This document shows positions 55,116 through 64,000 of a stretch of 64,000 nt of DNA, in pieces. The stretch covers positions 1,883,501-1,947,500 of the forward strand of contig JAIUCV010000076.1 of assembly GCA_026724425.1 (NCBI GenBank), in the 5' to 3' direction. Numbering within the stretch: position 1 is the stretch's first letter; each line of letters begins with the position of its first letter. Below the pieces are notes generated by a model that did not search any database, was not told the DNA's origin, and saw nothing but the letters and a program-made list of their open reading frames with translations. A program made the position numbers and the translations under genes. The stretch comes from Erythrophleum ivorense (taxonomy: Eukaryota; Streptophyta; Magnoliopsida; Fabales; Fabaceae).

Positions 55116-55153
55116 TTTGCTTGAGGGCAAGCAAAGAGCAAGTGTGGGGGTGT
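55116..55153 (+). promoter_or_regulatory. Hairpin plus 3' polypurine tract (Athila-A)
   Basis: TTTGCTTG (55116-55123) pairs with CAAGCAAA (55128-55135) around AGGG, then GAGCAAGTGTGGGGGTGT leads into the LTR at 55154. The outermost pair is T-A here and C-G in Athila-C. Confidence 0.78.
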
Positions 55154-56461
55154 TGATATACTCAACTTTTGCATACATTTAGCATTGTAATATGCATGGT
55201 TTTATATATTTTTGAGTTTCATTTCATACCATTTAGTGTAGGTTTCATCTCCTTATGAGCATTTAGTTTTTAAGATAGCATTTTGCATTTTCATTGCATT
55301 TCCATTGCATTTGAAGTGTTTTCCTACTTGTTTGAGGCGTTGAGCAAGATGGAGGCAAGTTGGGGTAGTGACTGGAGCAAGACGGTGAAGCTGGAAGCTG
55401 ATGGAGGTTGATCGTAGTTCAAGGGCGTTCAAAAGAGCTCGCAGAACAGAGGACTTAGGCAAGCGAAACAGAGGACTTGAGCAGATTGATCAAGACCGTT
55501 GTTAAGGCGAATTCAAAGGAAAAAACGTTGACCAAGGCTCCTCCTTCTCACTTTACTATAAATACGTAAAAACCTAATTTTATTAGGAATCTTGGATCTT
55601 TTCCTTGATCAAAAACTTTTCTTTTTCTCTCTTTTGCCTCTTTTCATTTTTGTAAAATCTTGGTTTGATTTTAATGATTTAGAAAGTACTTCTTCTTTAA
55701 ATCTTTCTTCTTAATCTCATTGAATCATAATTATCTTCTTATTTCCTTAATTTCGAATTTCTCATGTATTTTGAGTAGTTCTCTTTAGGCTCTTGGGATG
55801 AGTTAGAAAGATTTGATGATCAATCTTGATGCTTAGGACTTGATAGCTTATATCCTTTCTTATTTAGTGATCTTAATGCTAGATTAGCTTTGAGAAAAGT
55901 GATTTAGAACGTAGGGCGTTTCCCACCCACAAGGTGTGTGATGAAATGCCCCAACCAACTAAATTAAGAGATTTGCATTCCTAGCTCATGAGAGTGATTG
56001 TCTAGGGTGTTTATTGACTTTCTAGAACTTGTTTATAATGCTTGTTGATTTCAAATTTCACTAATGAGAGTTAGTTCTTGAAATTGGTAATTAGCAAAGT
56101 GATTAGTTCCATGAAAGTGGATTAGTCTTGTTCAAGAGTTTTATGCCTAAGGATTAGCATTCATTTAATTGTTAGAACATCATTGATTGGTTTGAGAATC
56201 TCCCAAGGTCAATTACCCTCATCGCAAGTGCCTAATACACCTTCCTTCTTTCATTTTCGTTTTTGCATTTCTTTATGCTTTATGTTCATTAGGTTGTTAG
56301 ATTAAAACAAAACCATTTGAATTTGCTTAACTCACTAAGTTTCATGCATTTTTAATGTCTCTATCTTGGTCCTTTTGGATTTGACAAAGAACCCTAACTA
56401 TACTACAACTGGCTAAGAAGGGGTTTTAGTTGCAAAGACCATACAAAAAAGCCCTCTTTAA
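55154..56461 (+). repeat. Athila-A 3' LTR
   Basis: Starts TGATATACTCAAC. The right border is set by the CGTAT TSD at 56462-56466, leaving a non-canonical end (CCCTCTTTAA) instead of CA. The final ~85 bp have no partner because the 5' LTR is truncated at 2988. Confidence 0.82.
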
Positions 56462-56466
56462 CGTAT

Positions 56467-57663
56467 CTTCCTTGATCTTGCGGCAACACTGAAACATGAA
56501 GTACATCTGATGGATGTACACAATGCTTTTTTACATGGAGAAACACGGGTTTGTCGTCTTTAGAAATCACTATATGTTTTAAAACAAGCTTCTCAATGAT
56601 GGTTTGAAAAACTTAGTAACGCACTTTGCGCATATGGTTTTAAACAGACAATACCGGATTATTCTCTCTTCACCTATGTCAAAGGCGATGTTCACCTCCG
56701 CATCCTTGTTTATGTTGATGATCTTATCATTTCTGGAAGCACTTCGACAGCAATTCAGACGTTCAAAGACTATTTGTCTACGTGCTTTCACATGAAGAAT
56801 CTTGGACCGGTCAAATATTTTCTTGGCATATAAGTGGCGCGAAACCCCACCGGTATTTACTTATGTCAAAGAAAGTATGCAACAGACATTGTGGAAGAAA
56901 TGGGGTTACTTGGATGTCGTCCAGCCGGTTCACCTATCGACCAAAACCATAAACTTTGCTTTAGCTGATGGAGATTTACTTGGTGATCCAGAAACTTATC
57001 GATGCTTAGTTGGATGCCTTATATATTTGGCTGCTACACGGCCAGATCTCACTTACTCAATCCATATACTATCTCAGTTCATGCATGCTCCTCGAGTTGA
57101 ACATTGGTTTTCAGCCTTGAAAGTGGTTTGATATATCAAGGGTACACTTGGGCAAGGAATTCTTCTACGTGCTGGGTCTCCACTTCATCTCACGGGTTGG
57201 TGTGACTCAGATTATGCTGCTAGTCCATTGACTCGACGGTCCCTCACAGGTTATAGTGTTCAACTTGGTGACTCCAATATCATGGAGAACTCAAAAGCAA
57301 GACACAGTTTCACGTACGTCTGCGGAGGCGGAGTACAGAGCGATGACTGAACTTACTTCAGAATTACGATGGCTCAAGGCACTACTTTTGGAGTTCGGAA
57401 TAGATCACAAGGAACCGATGTCACTTATGTGTAGCAAGCCTGCTATACACATCAGCGCCAATCCAGTTTTCCATGAAAGAACGAAACATGTTGAAGTCGA
57501 TTGCCATTTTATTCGGGATGATATCATTGCTGGTCTTATTAAGCCCATACATGTATCGACGACGGACCAGCTTGCCGATATCCTCACCAAAGCATTGGGA
57601 CAAAAGGAGTTTGATGCTTTTCTTGTCAAGTTGGGCATTCATAACTTGTATGCTCCAACTTGA
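56467..57663 (+). pseudogene. Copia RT C-terminal half and RNase H, degraded
   Basis: Resumes the outer Copia RT (FLDLAATLKHEVHLMDVHNA), with the catalytic YVDDL at about 56711 and KYFLGI, and RNase H (GWCDSDYAASPLTRRSLTGY, SRTSAEAEYRAM, HERTKHVEVDCHFIRD). Several stops and frame changes occur, for example near 56560, 56831 and 57130. It ends at TGA 57661-57663, which overlaps the polypurine tract. Confidence 0.88.
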
Positions 57664-57670
57664 GGGGGAG
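57662..57670 (+). other. Copia 3' polypurine tract
   Basis: GAGGGGGAG lies directly after the RNase H stop and three bases before the LTR start TGAGATATATC, as in most plant Copia elements. Confidence 0.8.
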
Positions 57671-57673
57671 TAT

Positions 57674-58221
57674 TGAGATATATCAAAATCTATTTCATAT
57701 ATTCTGTAATGTATAGTTTCCTATTTAGATAGGTTTAACATAATGTAGGTTCCATATGTATGTATATAAACATTGGCATTGCCTCCTATAAAATATAAGT
57801 TAAGTTTTGGGTTTTGTGCAAAAAAAACCTTAAACTATATTATTTTTGCAAGAAAAACCCTCATTTTTAAAAAATGCAACTCAAATCATCCACCTCAAAA
57901 ATCACCCACAATATAGCTCTCGCTTATATTGATGACGTGGTATTATTAAATGTTTTTAAAAAAGAAAAGTTTTGTGCAAAAAAAACCTCAAACTAAATTA
58001 TTTTTGCAAAAACACCCTCATAAAAAAAAAGTACAAGTCAGTCTACCTAACTCATTCATATCTAAACTTACTCTAATAATGTTGTATGGTGAGGGACTTC
58101 TTAAGTAAATTCTGAGGTGAGTGGTTTGACTTGCACTTTTTAAAGGTGAAAGTTTTTCTTGCAAAAATAATTTAATTTGAGGTTTTTTTTGCACAAAACC
58201 CTTAAGTTTTCCTATTCTAAG
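57674..58221 (+). repeat. Copia 3' LTR, interrupted by a MITE
   Basis: Starts TGAGATATATCAAAATC at 57674. It appears to continue past the MULE-type MITE (57809-58201) to about 58221, where TTTCCTATTCTAAG resembles a Copia LTR end. No second LTR is in the window, so the right border is a guess. Confidence 0.5.
57809..58201. mobile_element. MULE-type MITE with long terminal inverted repeats
   Basis: 393 bp bounded by GGGTTTTGTGCAAAAAAAAC and its complement, with inverted-repeat similarity extending about 90 bp (ATTATTTTTGCAAGAAAAAC conserved on both sides). A perfect 9-bp TSD, TTAAGTTTT, lies at 57800-57808 and 58202-58210, the length typical of Mutator-like elements. A third copy of the terminal repeat lies inside in direct orientation from 57969. 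No transposase is encoded. Confidence 0.88.
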
Positions 58222-58421
58222 TTTTTTAGCTATTATTCTGTTTAGCTGAAAAATGTATTGACTTTTTATTTATTTTTTTTTGGTGCAAAAACGAAAAAAA
58301 TTATTCAAGCATCTAAATAATAATAGTAAATTTTCCATTTTTTATGATAAGGAATCAAATGCAAATCGCTTATCTAGAGGTTAGACATGTATATAAAAAC
58401 AATGATTAGAGAATATATAAA

Positions 58422-58706
58422 CAGAGCCGTGCTTCATTTGTAATTAAAGGTGCATTTAAACCAAGCTCCCAAAATATATATATTTTTATAGAGGCCCCCA
58501 GTTTATTAAAAGTTCTTGTATCCTAATGATTTCGGCAATGAGTATATACATTGTCTAACCCGAGTTCAAGTGCAATTATACTTTATTTTTTGTTTTTTTT
58601 GAAAATAGAAAACGAAGTTACAAACCGAACTAGGTGAATTTAGTATAAAATAAGTCCTCATTTTTTAAATTTGCCACAAGCCTCCGTTAACCTTCGCACG
58701 GCACTG
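58422..58706. mobile_element. hAT-type MITE
   Basis: 285 bp with ends CAGAGCCGTGC and GCACGGCACTG (one mismatch between inverted ends). The 8-bp flanks TATATAAA and TATACAAA (one mismatch) fit a hAT TSD. No coding sequence. Confidence 0.7.
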
Positions 58707-59700
58707 TATACAAAAAGTATCATCGTAAAATATATATTACAGTTCTGTCACATAATATTAATAATCCAGGAAAAGTACGCATCTAACCCAGGAGGTACTT
58801 CTAATTCTTAAGACACATGCATGGATTTCAAACTAAGGCCAAAGTAAACAAATAAAATCTCTTCGAAGATAGGGTGCATGCATGTTTCACACCGTTATGT
58901 ACTTTTTTCTTGTCTCTCATAAATGATTTGTTAGCAAGATAATCTCAGTCTAAGTAAATATTTTAATTATTTCTTGACAGAATATGTATATTAAAATTCC
59001 GTTACTGGTGAAAGCGTTAACAAAATAAGAATTGAATATATATACATGCCAAAAAAAAAAAAGAAAAAAAAAAAAAAAAAAACATGGAGATGGTTCTATC
59101 CAACAGAGCATATAACTCTATTTTTGTTATCTATGATATTTGAGTTCAGTTACAATGTAAAAACATTGATTTTATTATTCTAAGACTTAGACGATCGATT
59201 ATTAGACCAGACCATATATTCTAGTGATTGCGTTACTATTTGGATTCAAAACCGAATAAGGCATTTGTTGACATTAAAAAGATTATGAGCTTAGATTTGA
59301 TACATTAAAATTTCGTGTTCGTCTAGAATGTTGAATCCTTTATACCGAACGTACGTGTCACCATCATCATGCTTGTTCAGATCGGAAATACTCTGGTTGC
59401 ATTTTAATAATTTGTGTAGAAAAAAATCATATATACACATAATTAAACGAATAGATTAAACTGTCCTACAAAACTACAAAAATTCACTAGAATATATATA
59501 CGATCCGATCCTGTCATGTATGAATTATTTTCATTCTTATTAACTCTCATTTATGAAAATATACTTTTTGAAATTCTTGAAGTTCAAACTCTAAACTTAA
59601 TTAGTTTTTCTTTTTTAAAATAAGTAAGTTACTTCTACTAATGTGTAACTTTCAAATTAAAATTAACAAAGGTATAATAGTATCTATGATAAATAGATGC
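58707..59700. other. AT-rich intergenic region
   Basis: No gene or RNA recognised. An A-rich microsatellite-like tract is at about 59048-59081. Confidence 0.6.
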
Positions 59701-59831
59701 ATAGTGGTCCAGTGGTTCAAGAGTTCACTGTGATTTTATGCCTTTTTATTGGCAGAGTTCGAACTTTTTCACTGCGAAAACTAGTTTTTGGATTTCTTTT
59801 TGTTGATTCCTCTTATTAACAAAAAGAAAAC
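59701..59831 (+). mobile_element. tRNA-derived SINE-like element
   Basis: A pol III box A-like TGGTCCAGTGG (59705-59715) and a box B-like GAGTTCGAAC (59755-59764) are spaced as in tRNA-type promoters. A T-rich body and an A-rich end (ACAAAAAGAAAAC) follow. A clear TSD was not found. A tRNA gene is excluded because no cloverleaf forms around the boxes. Confidence 0.55.
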
Positions 59832-60661
59832 ATGCAATTTAAAGTGAAGTAAGTTGGAGAGATTATGACCTCCGGTTTATATGGAATCGTCCATGTGCAC
59901 ATTTATATAGCCTATTTTATTAGCACATTCATGATTCATTCCAACTTTTACGTGTTTTTTTCTCTCCCTTTGACGTCAATCTATACATATACATATAATA
60001 CATTTTTTATATATGTATGCATGGGAATCACGTAGTTCTTGTAATACATATACATTGAACTTATAAAACATTATTTATTTGTTTGTCCAAAGTCCAATAT
60101 AAAATCCAAATCCATATAAAACATTATTTATTTGTCCTAATCGATCTCTACCAACGCCGACCGACGTTACCATGTATATGCTTCATTCTATAGTCCTACC
60201 AATTCATGGAAAAACACCAATATAAACTATATATTACAAGTCCGCGAGGTTGTTTTAAGCATGTAAGAGAATAGTAAAAATGAGTTCTAGCTAATATAGA
60301 TGTAACATTTTACTAGTGTTTTTAAGCAAAAGTAAACGGAAGGAACTGTAGCCAAGACCGCTTCATATCTCTCAATAAATATCTCTACTCGGACTAGTAA
60401 AGAAAAGAAGGTTGAGAGAGAATTTGTTGGTCAGAAAAAGACAAACCACATGTCTCTCATTCTTTCCCATAGAGTTTTGCTAGCCACGTTCTCTATTACA
60501 TATATACCCAAGTTTCTTCGATCTTGTTCAATTCATTGCTAATATACAAATACAAATATATTATGTAGTCCGCTCTTCATTACCCTTTCAGTAATGCAAT
60601 GGGATATATAGATTAGTTATATTCAATATTTGATAATAAAAAGTAAATAAATTAGTTACAT
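59832..60661. other. AT-rich intergenic region
   Basis: No coding sequence or RNA recognised. An imperfect direct repeat (ATAAAACATTATTTATTTGT) occurs at about 60063 and 60116. Confidence 0.55.
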
Positions 60662-60670
60662 AACTGTTAT

Positions 60671-62120
60671 GAATGATTTCTAGAAGTTCTCTCCCAGGCA
60701 CGTAAACCAAGGTAGTCGCTCCCGCTGCCGTTAAGCTCTGATTTCGGGTTGAATCTCCAGCAATGGCGATCTTCCCCTGAAATCGGAGCTTCCACTCTTT
60801 CCCGGACCCGCCTCTGGTGTTCGATGTTTTGTGACAACTTCCGCCGGAGCTTTTTGCCGGCGAGATCTATTCTAAACTTTCCATCTTTTAGACCGATTGA
60901 GCTCTTCGGAGGAATATTGATGGTTGCTACGGAGCTCTCGAGGTCAAAGTTCCCGTCTCCTTCTTTCATTCCGCCGGAGCCTCTAGCTTGTTTGCCGTTC
61001 GACTCTCACCTTCGCTCATCTCCAGTTCCGCCTCAAGTGCTTATGGTGCCGGAGAAATCTGTTCAAACTGTCTCGTTTCTTGGCCGTGCTGCGTCTCCGG
61101 GTGCCTTAGCGATGAGATCTGTGGAGCTCTTGAGGTCAGAGCTCTCCTCTCTCTCCTTCATCCTCTCGGAATCGTCAGTCCCTCCGAGAATCTCGCACCA
61201 TCGGGTGAATCTCCCTCCGGCACTGCCGAATCCGCCTCCAAAACCTCCGGATCTCTCGCACCCTCCGTCTCCGACTCCATTACTAATACATTCTGCCATA
61301 TCTCTCCACCTGCCGCCGTTTACACTTCTCCATCGTTTGCCTCCACCGCGTGCTGCACTTTCAGTTCTGCCGGTATCATCTCCGGTGACTTATCAGAAGT
61401 CTAAGCTTCTTTCCTTGGCGTACCCTCCGAGCAGTTCCGTCCATGTGATGTGTATAGTCTCGTGTTGCAGTGCTTCGTCGAGAAGAAATCTCATCTTGGG
61501 CCTGGGCTTTTCAAATCTGATATTGGGTTCTCCTTGGTGGATGGACCCTTTAATACTTGCCACATCAGCCCTTTCCATCAGCACACCAATCCCTTCGTTG
61601 AATACATATTTAGGCGTGTGTTTTTGTGAGCCTTCCTCTGTCATAACAGAGAGAACTTCCTCCCTATGGGAGAGATCACTTATATCATCCTCTTCTTTTG
61701 AGGAGAGAATCTTACCTCCATCTTGCTCTCTATCAAGTATAGAGTTATTTTCCTCGAGTTCATTCCGAGGTAACTTATCCAATTTCTTCACCGATTTGTT
61801 TTCCTATGTAGCTCCTTGTACGGAGTCAGAAGAAGCAACCGGTTTCGTCTCGACGATTCTCGGAGGTGATATTTGGTTTTCAACGTCATCTTTACAAATG
61901 ACCAAAATGGCGGACTTCGGCTTTGCCGTGTATGTTCCACCGACGCATCCGAGCCTTGCTTTGGATCTGCTGTCTTCCTTTTATAGGAACCTCTATGCTT
62001 TAATTTCTAAATGCTTATGTTTATTTGCTTTAATCAAAAGAGGATGTCATATTCCCTCTTGTTGTAGTTTGAAGGTTTAATCTAATGAAGAAATGTTTGA
62101 ACAAAAAAAAAAAAAAAAAA
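60671..62120 (+). mobile_element. Poly(A) non-LTR retroposon, family unassigned
   Basis: Ends in an A18 tract (62103-62120). CTGTTAT follows at 62121-62127 and also precedes the element at 60664-60670; with adjoining A residues the TSD may be AACTGTTAT. This is the signature of LINE-type target-primed insertion. The body is GC-richer than its flanks and carries a 443-codon plus-strand frame (60749-62080) rich in Ser/Pro with no domain I recognise. Minus frames are also long, so coding is doubtful. It could be a Sadhu-like non-autonomous retroposon or a truncated LINE. Confidence 0.75.
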
Positions 62121-63911
62121 CTGTTATTTTTTTTTCGCCTCTGCAAGATATCGAATCAAAATTCACACTAACTTCTAAAGCATATTAGACATACAATATT
62201 TTTGCCGTTTTAGACATTTACAACTCCCGTCTAGATCCGCAGTGAAGTTCTAAACCATTAGTTAATTATTTGAGCTTATTTAACGTCCAATTAACGGAAT
62301 TGTTTTTCTAAATGCTCGTTTTCCCTTTGCTATTGTGTCCTTTTTTCTTATATATGTAAGTTATCACTGTGTCAAAAGGGTTTTAAGGGATTTTTTGTTC
62401 CTTTGAAATGATAACTCATACTGTATCGTTAAATATCACGACTAAATCCCTCATTTATGATAGTGCATGTATATGTATGATATTTTTCAATTGTATTTGA
62501 ATTTCATTTCATGTAAGTTTCCGGATCATTAGCCATTTAAAAAATATTAAATGTTTTGACTAAACTCTAGATAGAAATTACCAATATAAATATATTACAC
62601 ATTATATCAATATCTATCACAATCGTAAAAGTTTTACTATATCGGTTGATTGAATTTATTTCGTATATTCCATCTGTTTTAATATAAGTGATGTTTAAGG
62701 TTTTGACACAAAGATTAAAGAACATATATATATATATTTCTAAATTAAAATATAAATCTACCTAAAACACAATGAAAAAATATATTGCAGAATACGAACA
62801 GTCACAATATATGTATATATATATATATAATTGCATAGAATAGTGAGAACTGAGAACATCACTTCATTTGGAAAAAAAAATCCGAAAAACATCACTTGTT
62901 GTAAAATTTCGATCCAAAGTTTACTACATATTTACTTCCATGTTTGCGCAAAGCAAAGGATATATTGAATGTAGTATTCTAGGTTTTAAAATCGAATAAT
63001 ACAGAAAACTTTCAATTTTAAAAGATGCAATGATACGGAAACAATTATAAGTAGAGAAGGCATAAAATCTTCATAAAAGGAATCGGGAACTATAAATGCT
63101 CTTAATGACAACAAATAACTACAGAAATAAATTTAAAAGTTTTGGACCATTCACATTAATCGAGACTATTAATACACACTATGATTGTTATGTGATTAGC
63201 CATGTGAATCTTAAATTTATACACTTGGAACGATACTAATTATTCATAATGGTCCCCTTTTGGTTTTCATTTGGAGAAAGCAATACTGGCCCTAATATAT
63301 AAACTGTTTTGTCTTCGTTTCGATTCTCTGGCCAAAAAGCAGAAATTGAGTTTCGATTTCGATGATGAACGTATAATTTAGATACCATGTGAAAGAGTGG
63401 TCAAATGTGTATATTGCATGAAAACTAGTCTTCAAATTTTTGATAACCCTACTAAAATACCAAGCTTAATAATCTACAGCAAGCTGATCAGATAAAGTTT
63501 CTTGTTTGGACTTTTTCGTATCACTAAAATAAACCAATTTGGAAGCCAAAACAAAGATAATGACTAAGAGAAACTGCAATTAGAGAAAGATAAAAAACTT
63601 TTGAAACGGGAAAATCAGATTTTTTATGACTAAGAACCTCACGTTGTATTAATCAAATCCGTGTGCACGTGGATTCGCCTGTATTACTAATCATAATTTG
63701 ACATAAAATAAAGAGATACTACTACTTTACGAATAACAAAATCCAGCCTGCCATTCTCTAAATGACACATTGTATGTGATTCGATATGTAAGATACGAGT
63801 TGGCAAGTTCAGTTTTCAACTCTCATATATACATGTAGTTTCCGGTTTCAATATGTACCATGTGCATGTTTATCTCTATTTAAATTTCTCTATTTAAGTA
63901 TACCAATCATA
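62121..63911. other. AT-rich intergenic region with a possible degraded MITE
   Basis: No gene recognised. About 62666-62910 has a left end (CTGTTTTAATATAAGTGATGTTT) and inverted counterparts (AACATCACTTCATTT, AACATCACTTGTTGTAAAA), as in degraded mariner/Stowaway-like MITEs of plants; low confidence. AT dinucleotide repeats lie near 62727 and 62811. Confidence 0.4.
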
Positions 63912-64000
63912 CTAGGGTTGGACCCGTGCCCTGCACGGGCTGATAGTTTCTGAATTTATATTTTTATTAAAAAATGTCTATTAAACTATTTCAAAATTTT
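63912..64000 (-). mobile_element. Helitron 3' terminus, rest beyond the window
   Basis: On the minus strand CCCGTG-CAGGG-CACGGG forms a hairpin. Eight bases later the element ends CTAG (63915-63912) followed by a T, matching the Helitron 3' rule (hairpin, then CTRR, inserted before T). The body lies to the right, outside the window. Confidence 0.55.

Larger units (their letters stand above)
1765..56461 (+). mobile_element. Athila-A: non-autonomous ATHILA-type gypsy element
   Basis: LTRs of about 1.3 kb lie at 1765-2988 (truncated) and 55154-56461, flanked by CGTAT duplications at 1760-1764 and 56462-56466. The remaining internal sequence is a short gag remnant (31234-31806), an ATHILA-type 3' region (31807-32759 and 54360-55115) and a hairpin plus polypurine module. 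No protease, RT or integrase remains. The Tat/Retand element and G4 were inserted into it. A deletion at its left side removed the LTR end, primer site and gag start. Confidence 0.85.
1362..58221 (+). mobile_element. Plus-strand Copia element, outermost layer, split
   Basis: Two pieces of one Copia pol are separated by about 54.7 kb. The left piece ends in CGTAT at 1760-1764. The right piece resumes after CGTAT at 56462-56466, exactly where the RT frame continues. Its polypurine tract is at 57662-57670 and a 3' LTR starts at 57674. The upstream half (5' LTR, gag) is not in the window, because the minus Copia interrupts it at 1361. It is the oldest layer here, judged by its many stops and frameshifts. 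Confidence 0.8.

Noticed and set aside
59701..59775. tRNA gene
   Set aside because: Box A and box B are present but no acceptor or anticodon stem pairs, so a SINE head fits better.
60749..62080. 443-codon frame as a host protein gene
   Set aside because: It lies wholly inside a TSD-flanked poly(A) retroposon, has Ser/Pro-rich low-complexity content and equally long minus-strand frames, and shows no recognised domain.

Overview
The window is plant nuclear DNA, almost certainly from a Brassicaceae species and probably from pericentromeric heterochromatin. Four ATHILA-type Ty3/gypsy elements, a Tat/Retand-type element with a second RNase H, a Tekay-like chromovirus and two Copia elements are nested up to five levels deep. 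No ordinary host gene was recognised. Exact target-site duplications (TSDs) let most layers be peeled off.

Layout. (0) A plus-strand Copia element (1362-1764 and 56467-~58221) is invaded on its left by a minus-strand Copia (1-1361). (1) Athila-A (1765-56461, TSD CGTAT) sits inside its reverse transcriptase. (2a) Athila-A contains a Tat/Retand element (2989-31233) that has lost its 5' LTR. In its 3' half lies an antisense, five-exon, intact gene. (3) That gene is split by Athila-B (9825-27447, TSD TCGAT). (4) Athila-B's gag is split by Athila-C (12112-21300, TSD ACCAC). (2b) Athila-A also contains a minus-strand Tekay-like chromovirus, here called G4 (32760-54354, TSD CATCT). (3) G4's RNase H region is split by minus-strand Athila-D (36662-49340) through an abnormal integration.

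Function. Only Athila-D keeps reverse transcriptase and integrase plus the ATHILA ORF-1 gene, and its pol has two nonsense codons. Athila-A, -B and -C lack pol altogether; B and C have intact gag-protease frames, and C carries two retropepsin domains. C and D have near-identical LTR pairs (about 4 and 1 substitutions by eye), so they moved very recently, presumably with enzymes supplied in trans.

The right 6 kb (57809-64000) is AT-rich intergenic DNA with a MULE-type MITE (9-bp TSD), a hAT-type MITE (8-bp TSD), a tRNA-type SINE, a poly(A) retroposon with its TSD, a possible degraded MITE and a Helitron end.

Strongest unusual signals: (i) eight hairpins with one invariant loop and changing stems in the G4 3' UTR, whose stem mismatches are all of the kind that become G-U pairs in element-sense RNA; (ii) the Athila-D junction, which holds an 18-nt sequence matching a copied tRNA primer, scrambled filler and a 302-bp target duplication; (iii) a 76-bp GT-AG intron that joins gag to protease in G4; (iv) hairpin plus polypurine modules shared by the ATHILA elements; (v) the duplicated protease of Athila-C. 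Everything was read by eye; no alignment or database search was run.
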